The notes under the pieces: generated by a model
What the model saw: only the letters and a program-made list of their open reading frames with translations
The model's database searches: none
Told to the model about the DNA's origin: nothing
Made by a program: the position numbers and the translations under genes
Shown: one piece after another, positions 36,956 through 46,221 of the stretch
Layout: every line of letters begins with the position of its first letter
Position numbering within the stretch: position 1 is the first letter of the stretch
DNA from: Chondrinema litorale
GTDB taxonomy: Bacteria > Bacteroidota > Bacteroidia > Cytophagales > Flammeovirgaceae
Assembly (NCBI RefSeq): GCF_026250525.1
Contig: NZ_CP111048.1
Span: 124,001-188,000 of the forward strand
Direction of reading: 5' to 3'
DNA length: 64,000 bases

Positions 36956-37219
36956 ATGAATATGGAAAAAGAACAGCGTAAGCGCTATTGGAAAAAAAAT
37001 GTTTCTTACCTCACCATACTACTTGTTGTATGGTTTCTGGCCTCTTACGGTCTGGGAATTTTATTTGCCGAACCAGTTAATACTATCAAATTTGGAGGAG
37101 CTAAACTTGGGTTTTGGTTTGCTCAACAAGGGTCGATTTATGTATTTGTGTTGTTGATTTTTGTCTATGTAATTCTGATGAACAGACTCGATAGAGAGTT
37201 TGATGTAGATGAAGTTTAA
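36956..37219 (+). CDS. DUF4212 small subunit of a sodium:solute symporter
   Basis: The 87-residue protein has two membrane segments (about 16-37 and 58-78) and the family motif KRYWKKNVSYLTILLVVWFL. DUF4212 proteins occur beside symporters of the VC_2705 type and are thought to be their small partner. The symporter starts 57 nt downstream. The short cytoplasmic end NRLDREFDVDEV is typical. Confidence 0.9.
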   Translation: MNMEKEQRKRYWKKNVSYLTILLVVWFLASYGLGILFAEPVNTIKFGGAKLGFWFAQQGSIYVFVLLIFVYVILMNRLDREFDVDEV

Positions 37220-37276
37220 TGGACGACTTTAATAAACAAACTATACACAATATTAAAACCCCCTAAAGAATTTAAA

Positions 37277-38968
37277 ATGGACGTACAAATTTGGACCTAT
37301 ATAATTGTTGGGATCACCTTTGCGCTTTACATAGGCATAGCTGTCTGGTCGAGGGCTTCTTCAACAAACGATTTTTATGTGGCAGGCGGAGGTGTGCCAC
37401 CTGTAGCTAATGGTATGGCTACTGCTGCCGACTGGATGTCTGCGGCTTCATTTATCTCTATGGCTGGTATTATCTCATTTATGGGATACGATGGCTCTGT
37501 TTACCTTATGGGTTGGACTGGCGGATATGTTTTGCTAGCCTTGTTGCTTGCTCCCTATCTAAGAAAGTTTGGCAAGTTTACCGTGCCTGATTTTATTGGA
37601 GACAGATACTATTCTAATGTGGCTCGTACTGTAGCCGTAGTTTGTGCCATCTTCGTTTCTTTTACCTATGTAGCTGGTCAGATGCGTGGAGTTGGCGTTG
37701 TATTTTCTCGCTTTTTAGAAGTACAAGTAGAGTGGGGAGTAGTAATAGGGATGATAATCGTATTTTTCTATGCAGTATTAGGTGGAATGAAAGGCATTAC
37801 CTATACACAAGTAGCTCAGTTTTGTGTTTTGATTTTTGCTTACATGGTTCCTGCTATCTTTATTGCAATTCAATTAACAGATACACCTATTCCTCAATTG
37901 GGTTTTATAGGTACTTTAGATGATGGAACCTTCCTTTTAGATAAATTGGATGGCTTGCACGAAGAACTAGGCTTTGCTTCCTATACATCAGGTTCTAAAC
38001 CAATTATTGATGTATTCTGTATTACCGCAGCTTTAATGATTGGTACAGCAGGTCTACCACACGTAATCGTTCGCTTTTTTACAGTTCCAAGAGTAAAAGA
38101 TGCTCGTATCTCTGCTGGTTATGCATTAATTTTTATCACTGTACTTTACACTACAGCTCCTGCAATTGCAGCTTTTGCACGTACAAATTTAATTGAAACA
38201 GTAAGTAATAAAGAGTATACTTCCATGCCAGAGTGGTTTACCAAATGGGAAGACACTGGCTTAATCGCTTTTGATGATAAAAACAACGATGGCGTAATTC
38301 AGTATGTAGGAGATGCCAACCAAAACGAACTTATAATAGACCGAGACATTATGGTTTTGGCAAATCCAGAAATTGCACAATTGCCAAGTTGGGTAATTGC
38401 TTTGGTAGCTGCAGGTGGTTTGGCGGCGGCGCTTTCAACAGCGGCGGGTTTGCTATTGGTAATTTCAACATCGGTTTCTCACGACCTTATAAAAATGCAG
38501 ATAGCACCAGATATTACAGAAGGTAAAGAATTGATGTGGGCTAGAATAGGTGCTGGTGTAGCAGTTTTAATTGCCGGATATTTTGGTATCAATCCTCCGG
38601 GTTTTGTAGCTCAAGTAGTTGCATTTGCATTTGGTTTGGCGGCAGCATCTTTCTTCCCGGCTATTGTATTGGGTATTTTCTACAAAAGGATGAATAAAGA
38701 AGGTGCTATAGCAGGAATGGTTGTCGGCTTGGTATTTACATTAGCCTATATCGTTTATTTCAAATTTATTAATAATGCTCCGGAAGCAGCAGATAGCTGG
38801 TTTTTAGGCATATCGCCTGAGGGTATTGGCACAGTAGGAATGGTAGTTAATTTTATAGTTTCCATTGTAGTTTCTTCTCTAACTCCACCACCTCCATTCG
38901 AAGTGCAGGAAATGGTAGAAGAAATTCGCTATCCGAGAGGAGCATCTAAAGAGGTTATTCACCATTAA
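37277..38968 (+). CDS. Sodium:solute symporter (VC_2705/acetate-type)
   Basis: The 563-residue protein has about 13 membrane segments of the SSS fold, beginning with WTYIIVGITFALYIGIAVWS and the SSS signature STNDFYVAGGGVPPVANGMATAADWMSAASFISM. A soluble loop around residues 310-365 (FDDKNNDGVIQYVGDANQN) is typical of the subfamily paired with DUF4212. Members take up acetate, propionate or related monocarboxylates with sodium. It is followed by a terminator. Its position after the glyoxylate-shunt genes favours acetate, an inference. Confidence 0.92.
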   Translation: MDVQIWTYIIVGITFALYIGIAVWSRASSTNDFYVAGGGVPPVANGMATAADWMSAASFISMAGIISFMGYDGSVYLMGWTGGYVLLALLLAPYLRKFGKFTVPDFIGDRYYSNVARTVAVVCAIFVSFTYVAGQMRGVGVVFSRFLEVQVEWGVVIGMIIVFFYAVLGGMKGITYTQVAQFCVLIFAYMVPAIFIAIQLTDTPIPQLGFIGTLDDGTFLLDKLDGLHEELGFASYTSGSKPIIDVFCITAALMIGTAGLPHVIVRFFTVPRVKDARISAGYALIFITVLYTTAPAIAAFARTNLIETVSNKEYTSMPEWFTKWEDTGLIAFDDKNNDGVIQYVGDANQNELIIDRDIMVLANPEIAQLPSWVIALVAAGGLAAALSTAAGLLLVISTSVSHDLIKMQIAPDITEGKELMWARIGAGVAVLIAGYFGINPPGFVAQVVAFAFGLAAASFFPAIVLGIFYKRMNKEGAIAGMVVGLVFTLAYIVYFKFINNAPEAADSWFLGISPEGIGTVGMVVNFIVSIVVSSLTPPPPFEVQEMVEEIRYPRGASKEVIHH

Positions 38969-39009
38969 TAATTAATTATCAAGTAATTTTTTCTGAACAT
39001 AATACTTTT

Positions 39010-39042
39010 AAAGAGATTGCTATAAGGCGATCTCTTTTTTTT
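39010..39042 (+). terminator. Rho-independent terminator after the symporter
   Basis: An 11-bp stem (39010-39020 and 39027-39037, one G-T pair) with loop TATAAG runs into T residues to 39042. Confidence 0.85.
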
Positions 39043-39162
39043 AATCAACCCTATAAAAAAAATTTATAGTACTATTCTCAATTTGAGGTATAATAAAGAA
39101 TAGATGCAATTTAAAATTTTTATATTTACAATAGACGTAGGCTATCTTAAATACTAGTAAAT

Positions 39163-40107
39163 ATGAACTTGCATCAATTAGAATACATCATAGCCGTTGA
39201 TCAATTAAAAAATTTCAACAAGGCTGCAGGAGCTTGTTTGGTTACACAAGCAACCCTTAGTGCCATGGTTAAAAAACTCGAAGAAGAACTAGAAGTTATT
39301 ATCTTCGATAGAAAGACCAAACCTGTAATTACCACAGACTATGGCAAGCAAATAATTGCAGAAGCTCGAAAAGCAATTTATCATGCTAATCGCTTAAAAG
39401 AGATCTCATGCACACTTAATAACAAAGTGGAAGGTAAGGTAAAAATTGGCATTATCTCTAATGTGGCTAATTCTTTATTGCCACATATCTTAAAAGAACT
39501 GCTCGACAATTACCCATTACTAGAATTAGATTTTATAGAATGCTCAGAAGAACAAGCTGTGCGAAAACTAAAATCTGGAGGTATTGATATGGCAATTCTT
39601 ACAACGCCGGGTAATATCGATGATCTAGAAGAAATTACACTATACAGTGAGGCGCTTCTGATTTATGGCAATCTGGATGAAAAGAAAAATTATGTTTTTC
39701 CGAAGAATATGAAAAACTTTAATTTTTGGGTTTTGGAAGAAGGAAATTGTTCGCAAGACCAGAGCGTAGAAGTTTGCAGACTGGAAAAGAACTCCACTCT
39801 TTATAAAAACCTTAAGTTCGAAGCGCATTCATTCGAAACCTTAATGAATCTGGCAGATAAATTTGGAGGTCTTACGCTTGTACCCGAATTATACTATAAG
39901 TCTTTATCGACAGAAAGGAAAAACAAGGTGAGAAGTTTTCAAACACCAGTGCCAGTAAGAGAGATTAAGCTGTTGTATTATCGACCTTATGCCAAGTTAG
40001 GTTATATTGATACTTTGGCTAAAGACATTACAAACATTGTAAACTCTAAGTTAGAGTTTGATATTTTCACCTGTAAAAAGAATGATTTTTTTAAAGTGAG
40101 AATTTAG
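39163..40107 (+). CDS. LysR-family transcriptional regulator (OxyR-like)
   Basis: The 314-residue protein has an N-terminal winged helix-turn-helix (residues 1-60: MNLHQLEYIIAVDQLKNFNK, VTQATLSAMVKKLEEEL, IIFDRKTKPV) and a periplasmic-binding-like effector domain (about 90-300, GKVKIGIISNVANSLLPHIL onward). It is closest to the OxyR-like class common in this phylum. The Cys residues CSEEQ near 127 and CSQDQSVEVCR near 199-208 could serve redox sensing, but this is speculative. It lies alone between two terminated units. Targets are unknown; the acetate genes upstream are possible. Confidence 0.88.
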   Translation: MNLHQLEYIIAVDQLKNFNKAAGACLVTQATLSAMVKKLEEELEVIIFDRKTKPVITTDYGKQIIAEARKAIYHANRLKEISCTLNNKVEGKVKIGIISNVANSLLPHILKELLDNYPLLELDFIECSEEQAVRKLKSGGIDMAILTTPGNIDDLEEITLYSEALLIYGNLDEKKNYVFPKNMKNFNFWVLEEGNCSQDQSVEVCRLEKNSTLYKNLKFEAHSFETLMNLADKFGGLTLVPELYYKSLSTERKNKVRSFQTPVPVREIKLLYYRPYAKLGYIDTLAKDITNIVNSKLEFDIFTCKKNDFFKVRI

Positions 40108-40200
40108 TTTTTTCAGCATCATTATTTCCAAGAGCATAACACTATAGTAAAGTAGTTTGGATATTTTTAGTGAAATTGAAGCATTGGAAACTATGTAAAT

Positions 40201-42327
40201 ATGAAGAAGAAACTAATAGCACTTATTTGGGTATTTATACCTTTATCATTATTCGCACAAGAAAAAATCGATAGAAAATCTGTAGTTAGCAGGCACAATG
40301 TTAAAATAACAGAAGTAGATACACTTAATTCACTCTCTTTAGGAAATGGCCGGTTTGCCATGACGATGGATGTAACCGGTTTACAAACTTTTCCAGAGTA
40401 TTACCACAAAGGAGTTCCTTTAGGAACCATGTCTGAATGGGGCTGGCATAGCTTTCCAACTGATAAAGAATATAGTATTGAGCAAACGATGAAGCCAGTA
40501 GCTTCGCATGGTAGAGAAATTCCATACGCTAGACAGTGGCCATCGGGTACACGAGAATGGGAAGCTGCCAATTACCTCAGACAAAATCCACACAGAATAC
40601 ATTTAGCAACTTTAGGTTGGCAAATTAAAAAATCAGATGGAAGTCTTATCGAAGTAAAGGATATTAAAAACATCGATCAAACACTGAATTTATGGAATGG
40701 GGAACTGATAAGTAAATTTGAAATTGAGGGAGTTCCAGTAGAAGTAATTTCTTTTGTAAGCCAAACAAAGGATGAGTTAGGGGTAAAAGTTTCTAGTAAA
40801 TTGATTTCAGAAGGAAGGTTGGCACTTACAATCAATTATCCATTTCCAACAAATCAGTTTTTAGATGAGGCTGTCTATTTTGATGAGGAAGAAGCTAAAC
40901 GATTAAAGCTTACAAAATCAGGTAAGCAAAAGTTTACAATTGAAAGAAATTTAGATACTACAGAGTATTTCACAAATTATACCTCCTCTCTAAATCTCAA
41001 ATCGGTAGAAAGTACCGACAAAGGATATCTGATAAAACCAGAGAGAAGTAAAGATACTTGGAGTTTTATCACCTCATTTTCTCCAAAAAACAATCAACCA
41101 AGTAATATTGGTTTTGAGAAAGTCCAAAACGAAGAACACAAAGCGTTTAATCAGTTTTGGAACAGTGGCGGAATGATAGATTTGGGTGAAACTAAAGATG
41201 CTCGGGCTAAAGAAATTGAGCGAAGAATGATTCTTTCTCTTTACCTCACTAAGATAAATTGTGGTGGTAGTTCACCACCTCAGGAAACAGGGCTCAATTC
41301 AAATTCATGGTATGGGAAACCACACATGGAAATGGCTTGGTGGCATGGAGTTCATTTTGCTTTATGGGGTAGACCTGAGATTTTAGAAAAACAGATGGAA
41401 TGGTATTTTAGAAGTTTTGAAGGAGCAAAAGCCATAGCTAAAAGGCAGGGTTTCGAAGGTGTTCGTTGGCAAAAAATGACAGATAATAATGGTGGTGAAA
41501 CTGCATCTTCTGTTGGTTCTTATCTCTTGTGGCAGCAACCGCATATTATTTACTTTTCAGAATTAATTTACAGGGTAAAGTCGAATGAGCAGACTTTAAA
41601 GAAATATGCAGAACTGGTAGAAGAGACAGCCAACTTTATGGCTGATTTTGCTTGGTACGATCCTGATTTAAAAAGGTATATTTTAGGTGTAGGAGTAATT
41701 CCTGCGCAAGAAAGATTTGATCCTGTAGAGACATTTAATCCGACTTATGAGTTGGCATATTGGCGATGGGCTTTGGAAACAGCGCAAAAATGGAGAGAAA
41801 GACAAGGATTAAAGCGAAATGAAAAATGGGATAAAGTGCTCAAAGAATTATCTCCATTACCACAAAAAGATGGTTTGTATTTGGCAACTGAAAGTGCTAA
41901 AGATTCTTACACCACCACCAAATTTATGACCGACCACCCAAGTGTGCTAGGCACTTATGGAATGTTACCTTACACCAAAGGTTTAGACAAAGAGGTAATG
42001 AAAAACACCTTTAATAAAATCTGGGACGACTGGGAATGGCACGACACATGGGGTTGGGATTTTCCCATGACAGCGATGACAGCTACGCGACTTGGTTACC
42101 CTGAAAAAGCAGTTGATGCATTGCTGATGCCAATTACTACAAATACCTATTTGAAAAATGGGCAAAATTACCAGACAGATCGATTACGATTATACTTGCC
42201 GGGTAATGGAGGAGTACTTATTGCTTTAGCCATGATGGCTGCTGGTACAGATGAAACAACGAAACCTCATCCTGGCTTTCCAGATGATTGGAAGATGAAA
42301 TTTGAAGGATTAACAAAGATGCCTTGA
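40201..42327 (+). CDS. Secreted six-hairpin glycosidase-like protein
   Basis: The 708-residue protein has a signal peptide (MKKKLIALIWVFIPLSLFAQ). The N-terminal part is beta-rich (LSLGNGRFAMTMDVTGLQTFPEYY), followed by an (alpha/alpha)6-type region from about residue 330: HMEMAWWHGVHFALWGRPEI, QGFEGVRWQKMTDNNGGETASS, WRWALETAQKWRERQGLKRN and WEWHDTWGWDFPMTAMTATRLG. This layout resembles clan L enzymes (GH65, GH15, GH95 relatives), with candidate acids in the W-rich segments. I cannot name a family or substrate. It stands alone, outside the two SusCD units, and could trim a pectin-derived sugar. Confidence 0.75.
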   Translation: MKKKLIALIWVFIPLSLFAQEKIDRKSVVSRHNVKITEVDTLNSLSLGNGRFAMTMDVTGLQTFPEYYHKGVPLGTMSEWGWHSFPTDKEYSIEQTMKPVASHGREIPYARQWPSGTREWEAANYLRQNPHRIHLATLGWQIKKSDGSLIEVKDIKNIDQTLNLWNGELISKFEIEGVPVEVISFVSQTKDELGVKVSSKLISEGRLALTINYPFPTNQFLDEAVYFDEEEAKRLKLTKSGKQKFTIERNLDTTEYFTNYTSSLNLKSVESTDKGYLIKPERSKDTWSFITSFSPKNNQPSNIGFEKVQNEEHKAFNQFWNSGGMIDLGETKDARAKEIERRMILSLYLTKINCGGSSPPQETGLNSNSWYGKPHMEMAWWHGVHFALWGRPEILEKQMEWYFRSFEGAKAIAKRQGFEGVRWQKMTDNNGGETASSVGSYLLWQQPHIIYFSELIYRVKSNEQTLKKYAELVEETANFMADFAWYDPDLKRYILGVGVIPAQERFDPVETFNPTYELAYWRWALETAQKWRERQGLKRNEKWDKVLKELSPLPQKDGLYLATESAKDSYTTTKFMTDHPSVLGTYGMLPYTKGLDKEVMKNTFNKIWDDWEWHDTWGWDFPMTAMTATRLGYPEKAVDALLMPITTNTYLKNGQNYQTDRLRLYLPGNGGVLIALAMMAAGTDETTKPHPGFPDDWKMKFEGLTKMP

Positions 42328-42346
42328 GACTTGTAGAATTTTAAAG

Positions 42347-42374
42347 GTTCACAATGCATATTTGCATTGTGAAC
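42347..42374 (+). repeat. Perfect hairpin over the start of the phosphatase gene
   Basis: A 12-bp stem GTTCACAATGCA/TGCATTGTGAAC (42347-42358, 42363-42374) with a 4-nt loop lies 20 nt after the glycosidase gene. It covers both the ATG at 42354 and an in-frame GTG at 42369. It may terminate the upstream gene or hide the start codon. Confidence 0.65.
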
Positions 42375-43118
42375 GATTTAAAGTTTTATTCTACATTACA
42401 GATTGGTTCATTCCATACCAATCATTGCGAAGATTTTTTAATTAATGAAGACTTAAGCAGGAAAACAAAACTGATTGCGGTAATGGATGGTTGCACCATG
42501 GGTACCGAATCAGTTTTTGCTTCGATATTAATTGGTAAGCTTCTTAGAAAAATAGCAAAAGATAAGTTTTACAGAGATTTTATAGATACTAAGCAACCTT
42601 CGCTAAAAGACGATTTAAAAGATATTCTATCTCAGCTATTCATTGAGCTTAGAGAAATAAGAAACAAACTACTATTAGATACCTCCGAGCTACTCTCTAC
42701 ACTAGTAATAGGCTTGATTGATGGTGATACCTTTCATGCAGAGTTTCTTGTTGTGGGCGATGGCTTAATTTATAAGGATGGTCAAGCATTTGAGTTTGAA
42801 CAAAATGACATGCCAGATTATTTGGCTTATCATTTATCTGAGCAATTTGATGATTGGTATTCCTCTCAAAAACAAATTATTTCATTTAGTGATTTTAAAG
42901 ATATATCTATTTGTACAGATGGCATATTTACCTTCAAACCAATTAAAAAAAACCAATATGTTAGAGATGAACAAGAAGTATTAGACTTTCTATTGAAAGA
43001 TACCGTATATGAAGATCAAAACAATTTACTCGATAGAAAGATTAGAATACTTAAAGACCAATGTTTACACGAAAATACCGATGATCTAGCAATTATCAGA
43101 ATTAGAAAAAAAGAATAA
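42354..43118 (+). CDS. PP2C-like serine/threonine protein phosphatase
   Basis: The frame gives 254 residues from ATG at 42354, but the GTG at 42369 gives MNDLKFYSTLQIGSFHTNHC, which starts nearer the usual PP2C beginning and is plausible. Metal-binding motifs are CEDFLINEDL, AVMDGCTMGTESVFAS (the DG motif), AEFLVVGDGLIYKDG, ISICTDGIFTF and ENTDDLAIIRI. The domain is nearly the whole protein. PP2C enzymes remove phosphate from Ser/Thr with Mn or Mg. No kinase gene of that type lies nearby, so the partner is unknown. The start is uncertain because of the hairpin. Confidence 0.8.
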   Translation: MHICIVNDLKFYSTLQIGSFHTNHCEDFLINEDLSRKTKLIAVMDGCTMGTESVFASILIGKLLRKIAKDKFYRDFIDTKQPSLKDDLKDILSQLFIELREIRNKLLLDTSELLSTLVIGLIDGDTFHAEFLVVGDGLIYKDGQAFEFEQNDMPDYLAYHLSEQFDDWYSSQKQIISFSDFKDISICTDGIFTFKPIKKNQYVRDEQEVLDFLLKDTVYEDQNNLLDRKIRILKDQCLHENTDDLAIIRIRKKE

Positions 43119-43211
43119 CAATAACTCTAATCGATTGCGTTTGATGGGAATATTTTAAAAGATGTTCCTATATACTTTTACTAGCTATTACACACTTTTT
43201 AACATGATCAA

Positions 43212-43877
43212 ATGAAAAACCTTTTAGCTTTTTTGATGTTTCTATGTCTTTCTTCATTTGCATATTCGCAAAAGGCACAGATGCAATTAGGTACACAAAT
43301 CCCTTTAAATTACTCGGCAGGATTAGAGTTTTTTGCTACCAAGAACTTGTCTTTAAATATGCAGGTAGGTTATTTAACCAAGCCCTATGATGAGGTAATT
43401 TTAGAAATTCTAAAAAATATCGGTACCGAAGAAGCCATTATTTACACAATTGGCAACTCAGATCCACATGGTATAATCTTTCAGCCAACGGTTAAGTTTC
43501 ATTTGGGGTCTATATATGCAGGATTAACATATTCTTATTATAAATTAAAAGCTAATGATGTCCCTACAGATGCTATTGAATATTATTATGATGTAAATAT
43601 TCCGAACAGATACGATAGAATCTTAAATCTTGAATCTAATTTACACAATGCAGGTTTATTGATAGGCAAAGAAATCACCTTTGGGCAAAATGATAAGTCG
43701 GGATTAAAATTTGAATTAAGCATTCAAAAAACTTTTGACTCTTCTAGTAATTTATATGCAAACGAAAGTATAGACTTAAGCAGAATTAATACTTTGGTTA
43801 CAGAAGAGCTCAATCATTATTATGTTGATTATGGTTATCTGCCATCATTCAACATATTTTACTTTTATAATTTTTAG
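43212..43877 (+). CDS. Small outer-membrane beta-barrel protein, function unknown
   Basis: The 221-residue protein has a signal peptide (MKNLLAFLMFLCLSSFAYSQ) and strands such as QMQLGTQIPLNYSAGLEFFA, NLSLNMQVGYLTKPYDEVI and IYAGLTYSYYKLKAND, ending SFNIFYFYNF with aromatic C-terminal residues, the pattern of an 8-10-strand barrel. No family is recognised. It lies after the phosphatase gene and converges with the histidine kinase gene 11 nt away. Confidence 0.7.
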   Translation: MKNLLAFLMFLCLSSFAYSQKAQMQLGTQIPLNYSAGLEFFATKNLSLNMQVGYLTKPYDEVILEILKNIGTEEAIIYTIGNSDPHGIIFQPTVKFHLGSIYAGLTYSYYKLKANDVPTDAIEYYYDVNIPNRYDRILNLESNLHNAGLLIGKEITFGQNDKSGLKFELSIQKTFDSSSNLYANESIDLSRINTLVTEELNHYYVDYGYLPSFNIFYFYNF

Positions 43878-43888
43878 TGTATTAGATA

Positions 43889-46039
43889 CTAATTTTCAGA
43901 AGCAATAGAATGAGACCTAATTTTAATAGAGGCATCTACTGGTATAGTTAGTGTCATGCTAGTACCTTGCTCTTTTACGCTGCTTACATCAATTTGGCCA
44001 TTTAATTCTTTTACGGCTTTTTTTGCTATAAAAAGCCCAAGGCCATTTCCTTTAGATTTGGTTGAACCGACAAAGAACATTTCGAAAATATTAGGCAAGA
44101 TTTTTTCATCAATTCCGATTCCATTATCAGATATGGTTACCACTAATTCCATATCTTTTGAGACATCAATTTTCACCAAAACTTCAGAAACTTCATGCTG
44201 ATAAGTTAGCGCGTTTTGGATAATTGCTTTCATAGCTAACTCCAGCATAGTCGGTTTCGAAATAAAAGTAAGCTCTTCGGGATATTCAAATGATATTAAG
44301 TTGATGTTGTACTCAAAAGTTTTCTTAAGGTAATCGACTAAACTTTCAATCTCAATAATTTGATTTTCAGAAGGGTGGTTAATAATGGTGCTAATCTCTA
44401 ATAAGCTCTCCAAAGTTTTACTCATACTATTAGTTACTTTGCTAAAGCTTTCCCAATAATCTTTAAAAGAATCACCATTGTCGAGTTTAAGAATTTGGAG
44501 TAGACCTTCAATCCTGGCTAAAGGTCCTCTAAGGTCGTGAGATGTTCTGTAGAGGAATAAATTCAACTCCTCTCTTGCATATATTAGCTCACGGGTTCTT
44601 TCGGCAATAATTTCTTCTAAGCTAAAATTGATTAACTGAATTTCTTCATTTGCTTCTCTCAGCTTAATAGTTTGATTAGAAATTTCATCGTGTTGCACTT
44701 CTAATTGATGATTCTTTTCACTTAGTTCTTCAGTTCTCTTATGAACCAGATGTTCAAGTTCCTTATTAATATTTTCTTGAAGAATTTTATTCTTTTTGAG
44801 TTGTACAATCAGTTCTTGTTGCGTATCTCTTTTGTCTTCTTCATTCAATCTAATTTTATAACCAAGTCCAAGAGCAAACACGATTAATTCGAATGTTACA
44901 CCCAATTGCCCAAAAAGCGCATATTCATTAAATGCCAAGAAATGCCATATAATTGATAAAATTCCACCAATAGCTAATGCATAGTTTCCAATCTTAGCAA
45001 ATTTTAATAGCCTTACTTCTTTAGGAATAAAGTTTAAAAAGACAATACCAGCAATCAATTCGAAAAACAGTATCACATTGGTGATATTAATCGAATAGAT
45101 TGTTTTATTGGTGATAAACTGTAAAGTGATAGAAAATATAAATGTACCTAAACTGAAATAGGTGAAAGCTTTAAATACTTTATCCCATTTGGGCGAGTAC
45201 TTTTTGGTTTCGAGAAATTTCCTGAAAAATAGAAAATAGAAGAATGGGCTTAAAGTAAATGATGTCCATATATAATTATTTACAGAAGGGTTTTCAGGTA
45301 AAATATAGTTAGAAGTAAAGCCAAAATTCCAGAAAAAGTATATAGAAATTGATAGAACATATAAAGCATAGTAAAGATAGGTTCTATCCTTATTTCCTAT
45401 AAATACAAGAAAGCATAAAGTGATAATGATGACAAGTACACCTTGAAAAGCACTTTGTTTTATCAAAACAAAATGATAGTTATCAAACCAGTCTTTTGGA
45501 TAAAATAATTGAGCTTTTATATTCGGTTTAAAACCTGTAACAGATTGAACTCTATAATATATTGTTTTAGATTCTTTAGGGAGTAGATACAAATTAAAGG
45601 TACAATCCTTTCTAAGGCCAGTAATATCTTTATTCGATTTTGTTTCCAATTCGCCAGCATACTCCACACTAAAAGTGCTGTCATTTTCACTTTGGTAGAA
45701 TCTTACAAAATTGTTGTTATTAACAGCAAAAAGAACTCTTTTTAGTTTATCTGTTTCATTTTCAATTTTCACTTTTCCCCAATAGACAATATTGGCATCG
45801 TCATGCTTTTCAAAATTTTCGAATGGGATAAAATTATCTTGAAACTGTGGTTTGGAAACATCTATAATATCAAGTGAATTGCTAGTATCTGCTAGCAGAC
45901 TGATACTGGGAGTAATATCAGCTAAGTTTTCAATTTCATTATTAATAGATACAGCATTCTGCCCATATAGTGTATACACACATATTTGTAATAGAATGAG
46001 TACTATTATAGATCTTATGTAAGTATTTATTAGTGGCAT
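43889..46039 (-). CDS. 7TMR-DISM sensor histidine kinase
   Basis: The 716-residue protein has a signal peptide (to about residue 27), a periplasmic 7TMR-DISMED2-type jelly-roll (about 35-180), seven membrane helices (about 190-395), a coiled coil (405-490), a HisKA domain with YRTSHDLRGPLARIEG (phospho-acceptor His501) and a HATPase domain with IQNALTY, ISDNGIGID and GNGLGLFIAKKAV. The jelly-roll is thought to bind carbohydrate-like ligands. No response regulator gene is adjacent, so its partner lies elsewhere. It is divergent from the methyltransferase gene. Confidence 0.92.
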   Translation of the reverse strand: MPLINTYIRSIIVLILLQICVYTLYGQNAVSINNEIENLADITPSISLLADTSNSLDIIDVSKPQFQDNFIPFENFEKHDDANIVYWGKVKIENETDKLKRVLFAVNNNNFVRFYQSENDSTFSVEYAGELETKSNKDITGLRKDCTFNLYLLPKESKTIYYRVQSVTGFKPNIKAQLFYPKDWFDNYHFVLIKQSAFQGVLVIIITLCFLVFIGNKDRTYLYYALYVLSISIYFFWNFGFTSNYILPENPSVNNYIWTSFTLSPFFYFLFFRKFLETKKYSPKWDKVFKAFTYFSLGTFIFSITLQFITNKTIYSINITNVILFFELIAGIVFLNFIPKEVRLLKFAKIGNYALAIGGILSIIWHFLAFNEYALFGQLGVTFELIVFALGLGYKIRLNEEDKRDTQQELIVQLKKNKILQENINKELEHLVHKRTEELSEKNHQLEVQHDEISNQTIKLREANEEIQLINFSLEEIIAERTRELIYAREELNLFLYRTSHDLRGPLARIEGLLQILKLDNGDSFKDYWESFSKVTNSMSKTLESLLEISTIINHPSENQIIEIESLVDYLKKTFEYNINLISFEYPEELTFISKPTMLELAMKAIIQNALTYQHEVSEVLVKIDVSKDMELVVTISDNGIGIDEKILPNIFEMFFVGSTKSKGNGLGLFIAKKAVKELNGQIDVSSVKEQGTSMTLTIPVDASIKIRSHSIASEN

Positions 46040-46221
46040 TGTGTCAATTTGTTCTCGGTTAGAACGTAAATGGTATTCATGTACTGTATCTATAATTTAT
46101 GAAAATTTACATATCTTATGCTTTGTTAAGTTTTAAGGAATATGTAAATATCGCATCGAAATATATTTAAAATTGAGTATTAGGAATAAATTTCTATAGA
46201 TAATTTTTCTCCACGTGTTAT

